38,967 nt of DNA from Alphaproteobacteria bacterium (GCA_003158585.1 PMKE01000120.1:1-38967); one strand, 5' to 3'; counted from the first letter of the stretch, positions 1-8,520 are shown. A program made the numbers and translations. Notes: generated by a model not told the origin, from the sequence alone.

Positions 1-918
1 GGCCAGTCGGTCAAGGACCGCGCGGCGCTCTTCATCGTCATGGACGCCGTCGCGCGCGGTGCGTTGAAGCCCGGCGGCGTGATCGTGGAAGGCACCGCGG
101 GCAACACCGGCATCGGGCTTGCGGTCGTGGCGAATGCGATGGGCTTTAGAACCGTCATCGTCATTCCAGAAACCCAAAGCGTCGAAAAGAAAGATGCGTT
201 GCGCCTGTTGGGTGCCGAACTGGTGGAGGTTCCTGCCGTCCCCTATCGCGACCCCAACAACTACGTGAAGATTTCCGGCCGCATCGCCGAGAAGCTGGCG
301 AAAAACAAAGGCGGCGCCCTGTGGGCCAATCAGTTCGACAACGTCGCCAACCGTCGCGCGCACATCGAGACCACCGGACCGGAAATCTGGGAGCAGACGC
401 AAGGGCGCGTCGACGGATTTATCTGCGCCGTGGGCACGGGCGGCACGTTGGCAGGCGTCGGCATGGCGCTGAAAGAGCGCAACGCCTCGGTGCGCATCGC
501 CGCGGCCGATCCCCTGGGTGCCGCGATCTATTCCTGGGTCAAGACCGGCGAGCTGAAATCGCACGGCTCCTCGATCACCGAAGGCATCGGCCAGAACCGC
601 GTCACGGCAAACCTCGATGGCGCGCCCATCGACGACGCTTACGAAATCCCCGACGAGGAGATGCTGCCGATCCTCTTCGATCTTCTGGAGCACGAGGGCC
701 TGTGCATGGGCGGTTCGACGGGCGTCAACGTCGCGGGCGCCATCCGCATGGCGAAGGAAATGGGGCCCGGACACACCATCGTCACCATCCTCGCCGATTA
801 CGGCACGCGCTATCAGAGCAAGCTCTTCAACCCCGAATTCCTCCGCTCCAAGAACCTGCCGGTGCCGCACTGGCTGACGGAGAGACGCGCACAAATCGAG
901 GTACCGTTCGTACGATGA
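1..918 (+). CDS. cysK: Cysteine synthase A (5' end cut by window)
   Basis: PLP enzyme that makes L-cysteine from O-acetylserine and sulfide in the cytoplasm. The reading frame is open from base 1, so the start lies upstream. The first visible residues, GQSVKDR, hold the lysine that binds PLP. The phosphate-binding loop follows as GTAGNTGIG, with alanine where many CysK proteins have serine (TSGNTG). A second glycine loop reads GTGGTLAG, and GGSTGVN near the C-terminus is also typical of the fold-type II family. About 305 residues are present, close to full length. The stop overlaps the next start (ATGA), so it is translationally coupled to the sulfurtransferase gene, which fits a cysteine/sulfur operon. 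A cystathionine beta-synthase-like role is possible, but the single-domain length and context favour cysteine synthase. Confidence 0.9.
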   Translation, partial: GQSVKDRAALFIVMDAVARGALKPGGVIVEGTAGNTGIGLAVVANAMGFRTVIVIPETQSVEKKDALRLLGAELVEVPAVPYRDPNNYVKISGRIAEKLAKNKGGALWANQFDNVANRRAHIETTGPEIWEQTQGRVDGFICAVGTGGTLAGVGMALKERNASVRIAAADPLGAAIYSWVKTGELKSHGSSITEGIGQNRVTANLDGAPIDDAYEIPDEEMLPILFDLLEHEGLCMGGSTGVNVAGAIRMAKEMGPGHTIVTILADYGTRYQSKLFNPEFLRSKNLPVPHWLTERRAQIEVPFVR

Positions 919-1751
919 ACCCGCTTGTCTCCCCCTCCTGGCTTGCCGAGCGCCTTGCCGCGCCGAACGTCCGCATTGCAGACGCTTCCTGGTACCTGCC
1001 GCAGGCCGGACGCAACGCCAAAGCCGAATACGCCGCCGCGCATATCCCCGGTGCGGTTACTTTCGACATCGACGCCCTTTCGGACGAGACCAGTCCCTGG
1101 CCTCACATGCTGCCGCCCGCTCCGAAATTCGCAGCGGCGATGGGCGAGCTTGGCATAGGCGATGGCGCGACTGTCGTCGTCTATGACGGCGCCGGACTCT
1201 ATTCCAGTCCGCGCGCCTGGTGGATGCTGCGGGCGATGGGCCACGAGAAAGTCTTCGTCCTCGACGGCGGCCTGCCAGCCTGGAGGCGTGCAAATCTTCC
1301 TGTGGAAAACACTCGCGTCACGCCCCGTCGCGCTGCGTTCACAGCGAAGCCGAACCCGTCGCTGGTCCGCAGCTTCGAAGAAGTGATGGAGATCGTCCGT
1401 AACCGGACGGCCCAGATCGTCGACGCGCGCGGTGCGGCGCGTTTCTTCGCCAAGGAGCCCGAGCCGCGTCCCGGCGTTCGCGGCGGCTACATACCGGGCA
1501 GCCTCAACATCCCCTACACCCTGCTCACGAATTCCGATGGTACGCTGAAATCGCCGGATGTCTTGCGGGCGCTGTTTGCAGAGGGGTGCGTCAATCTGGC
1601 ATCGCCCTTAGTGACGAGCTGCGGCTCGGGTGTCACGGCGGCGATTGTTATGCTGGCACTAGGAGTCGCGGGGGCCGGGGATGTCGCCCTCTACGACGGT
1701 TCCTGGTCGGAATGGGGGGCGCGTCCGGAAGCGCCGGTGGAAACGAACTGA
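915..1751 (+). CDS. sseA: 3-mercaptopyruvate sulfurtransferase (tandem rhodanese)
   Basis: Transfers sulfur from 3-mercaptopyruvate to an acceptor such as cyanide or a thiol, linking cysteine breakdown to sulfane sulfur. The 278-residue protein has the usual two rhodanese domains. The inactive N-terminal half includes AAHIPGAVTFDID and VVVYDGAG. The catalytic C-terminal half has the active-site loop CGSGVTA, which is the mercaptopyruvate type; thiosulfate sulfurtransferases usually carry a charged residue in this loop. The end DGSWSEWG is also family-typical. The start is the ATG inside the ATGA overlap with the cysteine synthase stop. A GNAT gene begins 5 bases after its stop, so the three genes probably form one transcript. 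Confidence 0.93.
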   Translation: MNPLVSPSWLAERLAAPNVRIADASWYLPQAGRNAKAEYAAAHIPGAVTFDIDALSDETSPWPHMLPPAPKFAAAMGELGIGDGATVVVYDGAGLYSSPRAWWMLRAMGHEKVFVLDGGLPAWRRANLPVENTRVTPRRAAFTAKPNPSLVRSFEEVMEIVRNRTAQIVDARGAARFFAKEPEPRPGVRGGYIPGSLNIPYTLLTNSDGTLKSPDVLRALFAEGCVNLASPLVTSCGSGVTAAIVMLALGVAGAGDVALYDGSWSEWGARPEAPVETN

Positions 1752-1756
1752 ACACG

Positions 1757-2287
1757 ATGGCTGGCATTAAGTCCAAACGCTTCCTGCCTATGACGGTGAC
1801 GTTCCTGGACATGAAGTCTAGACCGTCGGTGCTGCCTCCCCCGCAGCCTGCCGGGAAAGTCGCCATCCTCCGGGCCGAGAAGCCGCCGGTTCATTTCTAC
1901 CGCTATCTCTACGACACCATCGGCAACGACTATTACTGGGTCGATCGCCGCCGGATGGATGACGCCACGGTGGCCGCGATCGTCCAGCACCCTCGGGTGG
2001 AACTCTATGTGTTGTACGTGGACGGATGTCCCGGCGGTATGGCCGAGCTGGATTTCCGCGACGCGGGCACGGGGCTCTTGGCCTATTTCGGATTGATGCC
2101 GGAGTACATCGGCAGACGACTCGGATATTTCTTTCTCTATCACACCGTCGTGAATGCCTGGGCGCATCCGATCACGACTTTGCTGGTAAACACCTGCACG
2201 TTGGACCATCCCCGCGCCCTGCCCCTCTATCAGCGGATGGGGTTCTCGCCCTATTCCCGCGAGGATCGCAGCGTCGAGTTGCTTTAG
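1757..2287 (+). CDS. GNAT family N-acetyltransferase
   Basis: A 176-residue protein with the GNAT fold. It would transfer acetyl from acetyl-CoA to an unidentified amine. The acetyl-CoA pyrophosphate loop is seen as IGRRLGYFFL (R-R-x-G pattern), preceded by a beta-strand LLAYFGLMP and followed by the C-terminal signature HPRALPLYQRMGF, in which tyrosine and MGF are typical. The start at 1757 is 5 bases after the sulfurtransferase stop. A second in-frame ATG at 1790 would give 165 residues and better matches where the fold begins, so the start is uncertain. The tight spacing to sseA suggests the same operon, but nothing shows a link to sulfur metabolism. Confidence 0.8.
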   Translation: MAGIKSKRFLPMTVTFLDMKSRPSVLPPPQPAGKVAILRAEKPPVHFYRYLYDTIGNDYYWVDRRRMDDATVAAIVQHPRVELYVLYVDGCPGGMAELDFRDAGTGLLAYFGLMPEYIGRRLGYFFLYHTVVNAWAHPITTLLVNTCTLDHPRALPLYQRMGFSPYSREDRSVELL

Positions 2288-2311
2288 CGCCGGTTTCCGA
2301 GCAACACTCAG

Positions 2312-2330
2312 CCCCGAGCACAAATCGGGG
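2312..2330 (+). promoter_or_regulatory. Hairpin covering the ribosome-binding site of the POT transporter
   Basis: CCCCGA (2312-2317) pairs with TCGGGG (2325-2330) across a 7-base loop. The G-run at 2327-2331 is the only Shine-Dalgarno-like sequence before the ATG at 2337, so the hairpin would hide it. It could also be a weak terminator for the upstream operon, but no T-run follows. Confidence 0.35.
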
Positions 2331-2336
2331 GTCGAC

Positions 2337-3770
2337 ATGTCGGCTGCGGGCGGCGCTGCAAAACAGAGAAAAGAACCGGAGCTCTTCGGCCATCCCATAG
2401 GCCTGTCGTATCTGTTCGGCACGGAGATGTGGGAGCGCTTTTCCTATTACGGAATGCGCGCGATCCTCATCCTATACCTCGTGAACTACGCGCTGCTTCC
2501 TCCCACGGCCGACACGATCGTCGGCTACGAGACGATGAAGCACTTCTTCGAGGTCGTGTTCAACGGCGGCCTGCCGCTCGATCCTCAGCCCCTTTCGTCG
2601 ATCATCTACGGCAATTACACGGCCTTCGTTTATCTGGCGCCGCTGATCGGCGGCATCATCGCCGATCAATGGATAGGCCAGCGCAACAGCGTCATCATCG
2701 GCGCGATCATCATGGCCATCGGCGAGTTCACGCTGATGCTTCCCCAGTTCCTGTTCCTCGGCCTCTTGCTGCTCATCATCGGCAATGGCTTCTTCAAGCC
2801 GAACATCTCCACGCAAGTCGGCAATCTCTACAAGCCGGGCGACAACCGTATCGACAGCGCCTTTTCGATTTTCTATGTCGGCATCAACGTGGGTGCATTC
2901 TTCTCGCCGCTGATCTGCGGCAGCCTGGGCGAGACGTACGGCTACCACTGGGGCTACGGCGCAGCCGGCGTCGGCATGCTGCTGGGCACCCTGATCTACC
3001 TGTTCGCCTTGCGCACGCTGCCTCGCGACCGCGCCACGCGGCTCAAAGCTCATACGGAAGTTAAGAAGCCGCTGGCGGCAACCGATTGGAAGGCCATCTT
3101 CGCGTTGGTCCTGTTGTTCTTCCCGGGCTGCCTTTTCTGGGCGGTCTACGAGCAGCAGGGCAACACGATCAGCCTTTTCGCGCAGGACCTCACGGACCGG
3201 CGCCTGATCCCGGGGCTGATCAACTGGGAGATTCCCGTCACTTGGTTTCAAGCTTTCAACCCTGCGCTTATCGTGGCGTTTACGCCTCTGGTGGTGGGGT
3301 TCTGGGCATGGCAGGCCAAACGCAATAAGGAGCCAAGCGTACTGACGAAGATGTCGTTGGGCAATCTGATGTTGGCTGGTTCCTATGTTGTGATGATGGC
3401 GGCGGTTTATTTCAGCGGGAATAGCCAAGTGAGTTGGCTCTGGCTCCTGCTGTTCTTCGCCGTGATCACGATGGGTGAGCTTTACTTCTCGCCGATTGGA
3501 CTAGCTCTCACCGCGCGCGTCGCGCCGGCGCAGGTCCTATCGATGATGATGGGCGTGTGGCTGATGACGAGCTTCGCCGGCAACCTGCTTCAGGGCTACA
3601 TCGGCAGTTACTTCAGCCGGATGGACAAAATATCATTCTTCCTGCTGTGCGCCTGTGTGGCAGTTGTTCCGACGGTGGTCTTCTGGGTCTTCAACATCCC
3701 GCTCAAGTCCATCCTGCACAAGGAGTCCGAAAAAGTACCGACCGGACCGATCATCGAGCCTGAACGCTAG
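2337..3770 (+). CDS. Proton-dependent oligopeptide transporter (POT/PTR2, MFS)
   Basis: Inner-membrane symporter that takes up di- and tripeptides with protons. The 477-residue length and about 12-14 hydrophobic segments match bacterial POT transporters. The N-terminal family signature is clear: TEMWERFSYYGMRAILILYL contains the ExxER proton/peptide motif followed by the YYGM turn. The second PTR2 signature region is also present (GGIIADQWIGQRN, then GNGFFKPNIST and FYVGINVGAF). A peptide importer next to cysteine and methionine genes fits amino-acid supply, but the gene is 49 bases past the GNAT stop and may have its own control through the hairpin over its ribosome-binding site. Substrate preference cannot be read from sequence. 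Confidence 0.92.
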   Translation: MSAAGGAAKQRKEPELFGHPIGLSYLFGTEMWERFSYYGMRAILILYLVNYALLPPTADTIVGYETMKHFFEVVFNGGLPLDPQPLSSIIYGNYTAFVYLAPLIGGIIADQWIGQRNSVIIGAIIMAIGEFTLMLPQFLFLGLLLLIIGNGFFKPNISTQVGNLYKPGDNRIDSAFSIFYVGINVGAFFSPLICGSLGETYGYHWGYGAAGVGMLLGTLIYLFALRTLPRDRATRLKAHTEVKKPLAATDWKAIFALVLLFFPGCLFWAVYEQQGNTISLFAQDLTDRRLIPGLINWEIPVTWFQAFNPALIVAFTPLVVGFWAWQAKRNKEPSVLTKMSLGNLMLAGSYVVMMAAVYFSGNSQVSWLWLLLFFAVITMGELYFSPIGLALTARVAPAQVLSMMMGVWLMTSFAGNLLQGYIGSYFSRMDKISFFLLCACVAVVPTVVFWVFNIPLKSILHKESEKVPTGPIIEPER

Positions 3771-3842
3771 TAAGGCTTGAGAAATGCACCTTGCCATTGT
3801 CGGCTGCGGGCCCGATAAGTCGCGCAGAAGGACAGGTACGCG

Positions 3843-5009
3843 ATGGCAGAAGAAAAACCCGAGACGACTGCCGTCTCCGCCGGGCGGATGAGCGCGGAGC
3901 ACTTCGGCACGGTCAACACGCCGGTCTACCGCACTTCGACCATCCTGCATTCCGACCTCGCTTCGCTGAAGGCCGAGCTGAGTGACGGAAAGCTGAAGCG
4001 CTACGCTTACGGCCGCCTGGGCACGCCCACCACCGTCAGCTTCGAAGAAGCGGTCAGCGCGCTGGAGGGCGCGGCTCGCACTGTCAGCCTACCCTCGGGC
4101 CTCAATGCCATCACCACGGCCATTCTCGCGGTCTGCAGCGCGGACGATCATCTCTTGATGACCGACAATGCCTACGGGCCGACCCGCCGCTTCTGTAACG
4201 GCGCGCTCAAGCGCCTGGGCGTGGAGACCACCTTCTACGATCCCCTGATCGGCGCAGGCATCGAGGAACTGTTCCGCCCCAACACCAAGGCGGTGTTCTG
4301 CGAGAGTCCCGGCTCGCTCACCTTCGAGGTGCAGGATATCCCGGCGATCTCGGCGGCCGCACACGAACACGGCATCGCTGTGCTGATGGACAACACCTGG
4401 GCGACGCCTTTCTTTTTCCCCGCCCTGAAACGCGGCGTCGATTTGGATATTCACGCCGCTACGAAATACATCTGCGGCCACTCCGACACGATGATGGGGA
4501 CCATCAGCGCCAACGAGGCCAATACCCAGCGTCTCGTCTCCTTCGTCAATGGTCTCGGTCTTTATGCCAGCGGCGACGACTGCTTCCTGGCGCTGCGCGG
4601 ATTGCGCACCCTTGCCGTGCGGCTCAAGCGACACCAGGAAACCGCGATGCGTCTGGCAAGCTGGCTGGAAGAGCGCCCTGAAGTGTCGCGCGTGCTCTAC
4701 CCGGCGCTCGAAAGCGATCCCGGCCATGTCCTGTGGAAGCGCGATTTCCTGGGTGCCTCTGGCCTTTTCGGCGTGGTGCTGAAACCGGTGAGCGAGAGGG
4801 CGCTGGCCGCCATGATCGACGGCCTGAAACATTTCGGCATCGGCTATTCCTGGGGCGGCTACGAGAGTCTCATCATTCCGGCGGAGTTCGTCCGCACCGC
4901 CACAACCTTCCAAGCCGAAGGCCCGGTGATCCGCCTCCATGCGGGCCTTGAGCATCCCGACGACCTGCTCTCCGATCTCGCTACCGGCTTTGCCAGGATG
5001 AACGCATGA
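3843..5009 (+). CDS. metC: Cystathionine beta-lyase
   Basis: PLP enzyme of the Cys/Met metabolism family. It cleaves cystathionine to homocysteine, pyruvate and ammonia in methionine synthesis. The protein has 388 residues. The PLP lysine is K208 in [12 protein letters not shown], and the cofactor-stacking and aspartate region is seen in [24 protein letters not shown] near residue 53 is the substrate/phosphate-binding segment. SWGGYESL near residue 340 is the usual C-terminal motif and fits beta-lyases. Cystathionine gamma-synthase or another family member is less likely. The stop overlaps the next start by 4 bases (ATGA), so hisI is probably co-translated. Confidence 0.88.
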   Translation: MAEEKPETTAVSAGRMSAEHFGTVNTPVYRTSTILHSDLASLKAELSDGKLKRYAYGRLGTPTTVSFEEAVSALEGAARTVSLPSGLNAITTAILAVCSADDHLLMTDNAYGPTRRFCNGALKRLGVETTFYDPLIGAGIEELFRPNTKAVFCESPGSLTFEVQDIPAISAAAHEHGIAVLMDNTWATPFFFPALKRGVDLDIHAATKYICGHSDTMMGTISANEANTQRLVSFVNGLGLYASGDDCFLALRGLRTLAVRLKRHQETAMRLASWLEERPEVSRVLYPALESDPGHVLWKRDFLGASGLFGVVLKPVSERALAAMIDGLKHFGIGYSWGGYESLIIPAEFVRTATTFQAEGPVIRLHAGLEHPDDLLSDLATGFARMNA

Positions 5010-5356
5010 CCGACGTGATCTCGCGCGAAGCGTTCCTCAACGCCGTGAAGTTCAACGCCGACGGCCTCGTGCCCGTCATAGCCCAGAACCGCGCCACCGG
5101 CGCCGTACTGATGCTGGCCTGGATGAACCGCCATACGCTGGAGGAAACGCTGGCCACCGGCCACGTCACCTACTGGTCGCGCTCGCGCAAGCAGGTGTGG
5201 CGCAAGGGCGAAAGCTCGGGCAACATTCAGCGCCTCGTGGAAGCCTGGATCGACTGCGACGGAGATACGTTGCTGCTCAAAGTCGATCAGCTCGGCCCGG
5301 CCTGCCACACCGGCGCGCCGGCCTGCTTCTTCCGTAGGCTCAAAGACGAAAGCTAG
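5006..5356 (+). CDS. hisI: Phosphoribosyl-AMP cyclohydrolase
   Basis: Third step of histidine biosynthesis: opens the adenine ring of phosphoribosyl-AMP. At 116 residues this is the stand-alone HisI, without the HisE pyrophosphohydrolase domain found in enterobacterial fusions. Metal-binding residues are visible as the aspartates and cysteine of [10 protein letters not shown] and the two cysteines of [13 protein letters not shown]. The substrate region [23 protein letters not shown] is strongly conserved in the family. It overlaps the metC stop by 4 bases and is not near other his genes in this window. Its stop lies 15 bases from the convergent oxidase stop. Confidence 0.95.
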   Translation: MTDVISREAFLNAVKFNADGLVPVIAQNRATGAVLMLAWMNRHTLEETLATGHVTYWSRSRKQVWRKGESSGNIQRLVEAWIDCDGDTLLLKVDQLGPACHTGAPACFFRRLKDES

Positions 5357-5371
5357 TTTTTTGTCGTCCGC

Positions 5372-6676
5372 TCAGTCGAACATCGCTTCGAGATAATCGT
5401 TGAGGAACTTCCCTTTCGGGTCGAGCCTGCGCCGCAGCGCGCGGAACTCCTCGTACTTCGGATAGAGCCGCGACAACTCGCCCGTCGCGCGCGTGTGCAT
5501 CTTGCCCCAGTGGGGCCGTCCCTCGTAGGCGCGGAAGATGGCTTCGCACGACTCGAACAACGGCCTCGCGTCGACCTTGTAATATTGGCGGACCGAAATC
5601 GTGCCGCTTTCGCGGCCGCTGAACGGACTGAGCCAGATATCGTCCGCCGCGACGGTGCGGAATTCGATGGGAAATGCCGTGTTAATCCGCTTCTTGCGGA
5701 TCATCTCGACGACCTCGCGCAGCGCGTCCGTACTTTTCGCATACGGCACGGCGTATTCCATTTCGTTGCAACGCACCGTGCGCGCGCTGGGAAATAGCTC
5801 GCTGCTCCAGCGCACCCTTTCCATCCCCGGCATGAATGCCGAGAAGAGTTTGTGCGCAGGGCTCGTCAACGCGGGCATGTAGCGCAACAGCTCGTTAACC
5901 CCAGCGAAGATGAATTCGTCGGGGGTCCTGCGCTCGCCGCGGGCGCGCAGTGTCCTGGCGCTGTGTCGCGTCGGTGCGGGGGCCTCCGTCTCGTTGAGCG
6001 ATTTGCAGACGGCGACGTCCGAATAGGGAAACCAGAAGAATTCGAAATGCCGGTTCGTGCTCACCAGCCCGTCGAGCTGGTGGAAAAGCTCGTCGATGGG
6101 ATGCACGAAGTGCTTCTCGACCAGCTTGTAGAAGGGGCGGACCTTCATGTCGATTTCGGTCATCACGCCCAGCATGCCCATCGCAGTGCGCCCGGCGGCG
6201 AAAATTTCGGCGTTCTCGTCTGGAGAGCAGTGAAGCACCTGCCCGCTCGCCAGCAGCAGACGGAAGCTGGCGACGTCGGCGGAAATGCTGCCGAGAGTGA
6301 TACCCGTGCCGTGCGTGCCGGTGGCGACGGCTCCGCCCAGGGTTTGCCGGTCGATGTCGCACATGTTCTTGAGGGCGTAGCCGAGGGGATGCAGCAGCGA
6401 ACCGAGTCCCCAGAGCGGTGTCGCACCCGCGATCACTGCAACCTCGCGCCCGGGATCACAGCCCTTGAGTCCGACGAAGGCGGAAAGATCGATGAGGGTC
6501 CCATTCGTGGCGTTCAGCGGCGTGAACGAATACCCCGTTCCTGGAAAGCGCACGCGGCCCTCGGCCTTGCGTATGGCCGCGGCCAGGTCCACTTCGTCCC
6601 GTGGCGCCACGATCTCGCGCGGCCGGCAGACGACACTGCCGGACCAGTTGGACCATTTGCCTCCGACGATCTTCAT
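5372..6676 (-). CDS. FAD-dependent aldonolactone oxidase (D-arabinono/L-gulono-1,4-lactone type)
   Basis: A 434-residue flavoprotein of the vanillyl-alcohol oxidase superfamily. The N-terminal FAD-binding (PCMH) domain shows RFPGTGYSFTPLN and DIDRQTLGGAVATGTHGTG; the second includes the FAD pyrophosphate loop. The C-terminal ALO domain contains HWGKMHT, the HWGK motif conserved in L-gulonolactone and D-arabinonolactone oxidoreductases, and ends with KGKFLNDYLEAMF. It probably oxidises a sugar 1,4-lactone in the cytoplasm or at the membrane face; the natural substrate in bacteria is uncertain. The start at 6676 is preceded by an AGGG ribosome site. It is alone on its strand, converging with hisI. 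Confidence 0.82.
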   Translation of the reverse strand: MKIVGGKWSNWSGSVVCRPREIVAPRDEVDLAAAIRKAEGRVRFPGTGYSFTPLNATNGTLIDLSAFVGLKGCDPGREVAVIAGATPLWGLGSLLHPLGYALKNMCDIDRQTLGGAVATGTHGTGITLGSISADVASFRLLLASGQVLHCSPDENAEIFAAGRTAMGMLGVMTEIDMKVRPFYKLVEKHFVHPIDELFHQLDGLVSTNRHFEFFWFPYSDVAVCKSLNETEAPAPTRHSARTLRARGERRTPDEFIFAGVNELLRYMPALTSPAHKLFSAFMPGMERVRWSSELFPSARTVRCNEMEYAVPYAKSTDALREVVEMIRKKRINTAFPIEFRTVAADDIWLSPFSGRESGTISVRQYYKVDARPLFESCEAIFRAYEGRPHWGKMHTRATGELSRLYPKYEEFRALRRRLDPKGKFLNDYLEAMFD

Positions 6677-6858
6677 GGACCCTGCCTGGGATGACGGGCG
6701 CGGCTTGTAGTCCTTCGCACCGCCGCGTCAACTGTACCGGCTTGAGACACCCGTAGCTGCGCAGGGTGGCGTGAACCAGGCGTAGCTCGCGGCAACAGGT
6801 CCGGCTTCGCCCAGTTGGCTACGCCGGACAGGTTTTACTCGCTGTCGCGAGCGAAGCC

Positions 6859-6935
6859 TGGCGACCCCGGCGTGACTCGAACACGCAACCTGCGGCTTAG
6901 AAGGCAGCTGCTCTATCCAGTTGAGCTACGGGGTC
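6859..6935 (-). tRNA. tRNA-Arg (anticodon UCU), CCA encoded
   Basis: The acceptor stem GACCCCG/CGGGGTC pairs fully, the T-arm GCGTG-TTCGAGT-CACGC is perfect, the D-stem is GCTC/GAGC, and the anticodon loop CTTCTAA reads UCU. The discriminator is G, followed by an encoded CCA (6859-6861). The anticodon stem GCTGC/GCCGC has one mismatch at its middle pair. The 5' end lies 6 bases after the stop of the NDUFS4-like gene, so it is probably cut from a shared transcript. Confidence 0.95.
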
Positions 6936-6941
6936 GTTCGG

Positions 6942-7247
6942 TCAGTGCGACCAGGGCACTTTCCTATCATAGCGGAAATTGTCCGCGTAGGCTTTCGGCG
7001 TTGGCGTCGGTCTGTGCGGCTCGAAGAGATCATATGGGATGCCGTGCTTTTGGGCATAGGCAACCGCCTCGTCCCTGGTGTCGAACGCGAGCTGGACCTG
7101 CGACAGCATGTCGGTGGAACTCGTCCAGCCCATCAGGGGGTCGATCCGGCGCGGGCTTGCCGGCTCGTATTCGAGCAGCCACGCCTTGGTGCGTGCCCTG
7201 CCGGACTGCATGGCGTTCCTGGCGGGCTGGTAGATGCGCGCGCGCAT
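6942..7247 (-). CDS. NDUFS4-like accessory subunit of NADH dehydrogenase (ETC complex I)
   Basis: A 101-residue protein matching the conserved region of the complex I 18-kDa/NDUFS4 family, an accessory subunit found in mitochondria and alphaproteobacteria that binds the matrix/cytoplasmic arm. Seen features are the start MRARIYQPARNAMQSGRA, the core KAWLLEYEPASPRRIDPLMGW followed by SSTDM, then LAFDTRDEAVAYAQKHGIPY, and the C-terminal KAYADNF. The start is fixed by AAGGAGA a few bases upstream. It is placed between tRNA-Pro upstream and tRNA-Arg downstream, all on one strand, with only 6 bases between its stop and tRNA-Arg. The main nuo operon is not in this window. Confidence 0.9.
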   Translation of the reverse strand: MRARIYQPARNAMQSGRARTKAWLLEYEPASPRRIDPLMGWTSSTDMLSQVQLAFDTRDEAVAYAQKHGIPYDLFEPHRPTPTPKAYADNFRYDRKVPWSH

Positions 7248-7310
7248 GCCGTTTCTCCTTCATAGCCGGAGGCTGCCTGCCTGCCTAAGCTCGCGTCAGC
7301 GAGCGAAGGC

Positions 7311-7387
7311 TGGTCGGGGCGGCGTGATTCGAACACGCGACCCTCTGCTCCCAAAGCAGATGCGCTACCAGGCTGCGCCACGCCCCG
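7311..7387 (-). tRNA. tRNA-Pro (anticodon UGG), CCA encoded
   Basis: The acceptor stem CGGGGCG/CGCCCCG, anticodon stem TCTGC/GCAGA with loop TTTGGGA, and T-arm GCGTG-TTCGAAT-CACGC all pair fully. The discriminator is A, followed by an encoded CCA (7311-7313). It lies between the DUF192 gene and the NDUFS4-like gene on the same strand. A 6-bp hairpin at 7289-7304 lies in its 3' trailer. Confidence 0.96.
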
Positions 7388-7455
7388 TGGGAGCCCCCGG
7401 CTTCCCGTAAGCAACGCCGTACACGAAAGCCATGCCTCAGTTCAACCCGTAACCG

Positions 7456-7920
7456 TCAGTTGGCGTTTCCGAAGATCTTGGCATGCACTGTCTGGCCCGG
7501 CTCGATTCCCAGTTCCGCGGCGCGCCCGCCTTTGATCTCCAGCACCGCGAGGACCGGTTCGCTGGAAAGGATCGGATCCTCGGAATACGGGATCGTGTTG
7601 GTCGCGATGTTGGCGATGGTGCCGTCAGCCCGAATGAAGATCATGTCGAGCGAGATGGGCGTGTTCTTCATCCAGAAGCTGCGCGGAGCAGGCTTGTGGA
7701 AATCGAACAGCATGCCGGCATCGGGCGCCAGTTCCGTGCGGAACATCAGTCCCCTATGCTGGGAGTCTTCATCCGCCGCGACTTCCACGGTGAATGCCGC
7801 AGGTCCGCTACCGGTGTCGATGACGACGCGTGTCGTGGGAAGCCCTTCGCCGCCGGGCGAACAGCCCGTCAGCAGGACGATAGAAAAGAGGAACGCCGCA
7901 ATCTTACGCATGGTGCGCAT
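7456..7920 (-). CDS. DUF192 family lipoprotein
   Basis: A 154-residue secreted protein. The N-terminus has a short basic region, a hydrophobic core and a lipobox LLTGC with the lipidated cysteine at residue 20, so it should be anchored to a membrane in the periplasm. The rest is the DUF192 domain, visible as RGLMFRTELAPDAGMLFDF, then FWMKNTPISLDMIFI, and a C-terminal AVLEIKGGRAAELGI. The biochemical function of DUF192 is not established. The start at 7920 has GGAAG just upstream. It follows the double cold-shock gene with 66 bases between, a pairing often seen in alphaproteobacteria, and is followed by tRNA-Pro. Confidence 0.88.
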   Translation of the reverse strand: MRTMRKIAAFLFSIVLLTGCSPGGEGLPTTRVVIDTGSGPAAFTVEVAADEDSQHRGLMFRTELAPDAGMLFDFHKPAPRSFWMKNTPISLDMIFIRADGTIANIATNTIPYSEDPILSSEPVLAVLEIKGGRAAELGIEPGQTVHAKIFGNAN

Positions 7921-7986
7921 TCTACTTCCGGGCGCACGCTACGTCACGCGGCCAGGCCGCGACTTGATGTTCGCAGCGGAACCTGC

Positions 7987-8520
7987 TCAGGAGTCGAGAA
8001 TAACTATCTCGGCCGCCAGTTCTCCCTTCGGTCCGTCGCCGGCGCGCACACGGACGCGCTGCCCCTGCCGCAACTCGCGGATGCCGCTGCGCCGCAGGGT
8101 TTCCATGTGCACGAAGACATCCGGCGTGTCCGGCCCGCGCGACACGAAGCCGTAGCCCTTGCCGCGGTTGAACCATTTGACGGTGGCGTCGAAAGCCGGA
8201 CCGCGCGGTTCGGCGGCGTAACGTGCGGCGCGCTGTGCGCTCGCTTCGCTGGCCTGAGCGGTCGAGTTGTCCAGCGAGATCAGCCTGCGGGCCTGGAGGC
8301 CTTTCGGCCCCTGCACGACTTCGCAGACGACACGGGCCCCTTCATAGGCCGCCTTGAAGCCCGATTGTCGCACACAGGTTTGATGCAAGAGGACATCTCC
8401 TTGCACACCTTCCGTGGGCTTGATGAAACCGTACCCCTTGGCAAGATCGAACCACTTGATCATGCCGACAATTTCCTGCGCGGCGTCCCCTGGCGAGGAG
8501 GCCAATAGGCTTGTGTCCAT
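7987..8520 (-). CDS. Cold-shock protein with two cold-shock domains
   Basis: Nucleic-acid-binding protein, probably an RNA chaperone, of 177 residues. It has two OB-fold cold-shock domains, at about residues 18-82 and 110-176, joined by an Ala-rich linker. The RNP1 motifs are KGYGFIKP and KGYGFVSR; the RNP2 motifs are VLLHQT and VFVHME. Each RNP1 has a tyrosine in place of the first phenylalanine common in single-domain CspA. The start at 8520 is preceded by GAGGAAGGG almost touching the ATG; the in-frame ATG at 8463, just before the first domain, also has an AGGAAA upstream and is an alternative. Double-domain proteins of this type are common in alphaproteobacteria, where many are induced in stationary phase rather than by cold. 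Confidence 0.92.
   Translation of the reverse strand: MDTSLLASSPGDAAQEIVGMIKWFDLAKGYGFIKPTEGVQGDVLLHQTCVRQSGFKAAYEGARVVCEVVQGPKGLQARRLISLDNSTAQASEASAQRAARYAAEPRGPAFDATVKWFNRGKGYGFVSRGPDTPDVFVHMETLRRSGIRELRQGQRVRVRAGDGPKGELAAEIVILDS

Noticed and set aside
3771-3842. Possible S-adenosylmethionine riboswitch before the cystathionine beta-lyase gene
   Set aside because: Only 72 bases are available, and no SAM-II or other riboswitch core could be drawn.
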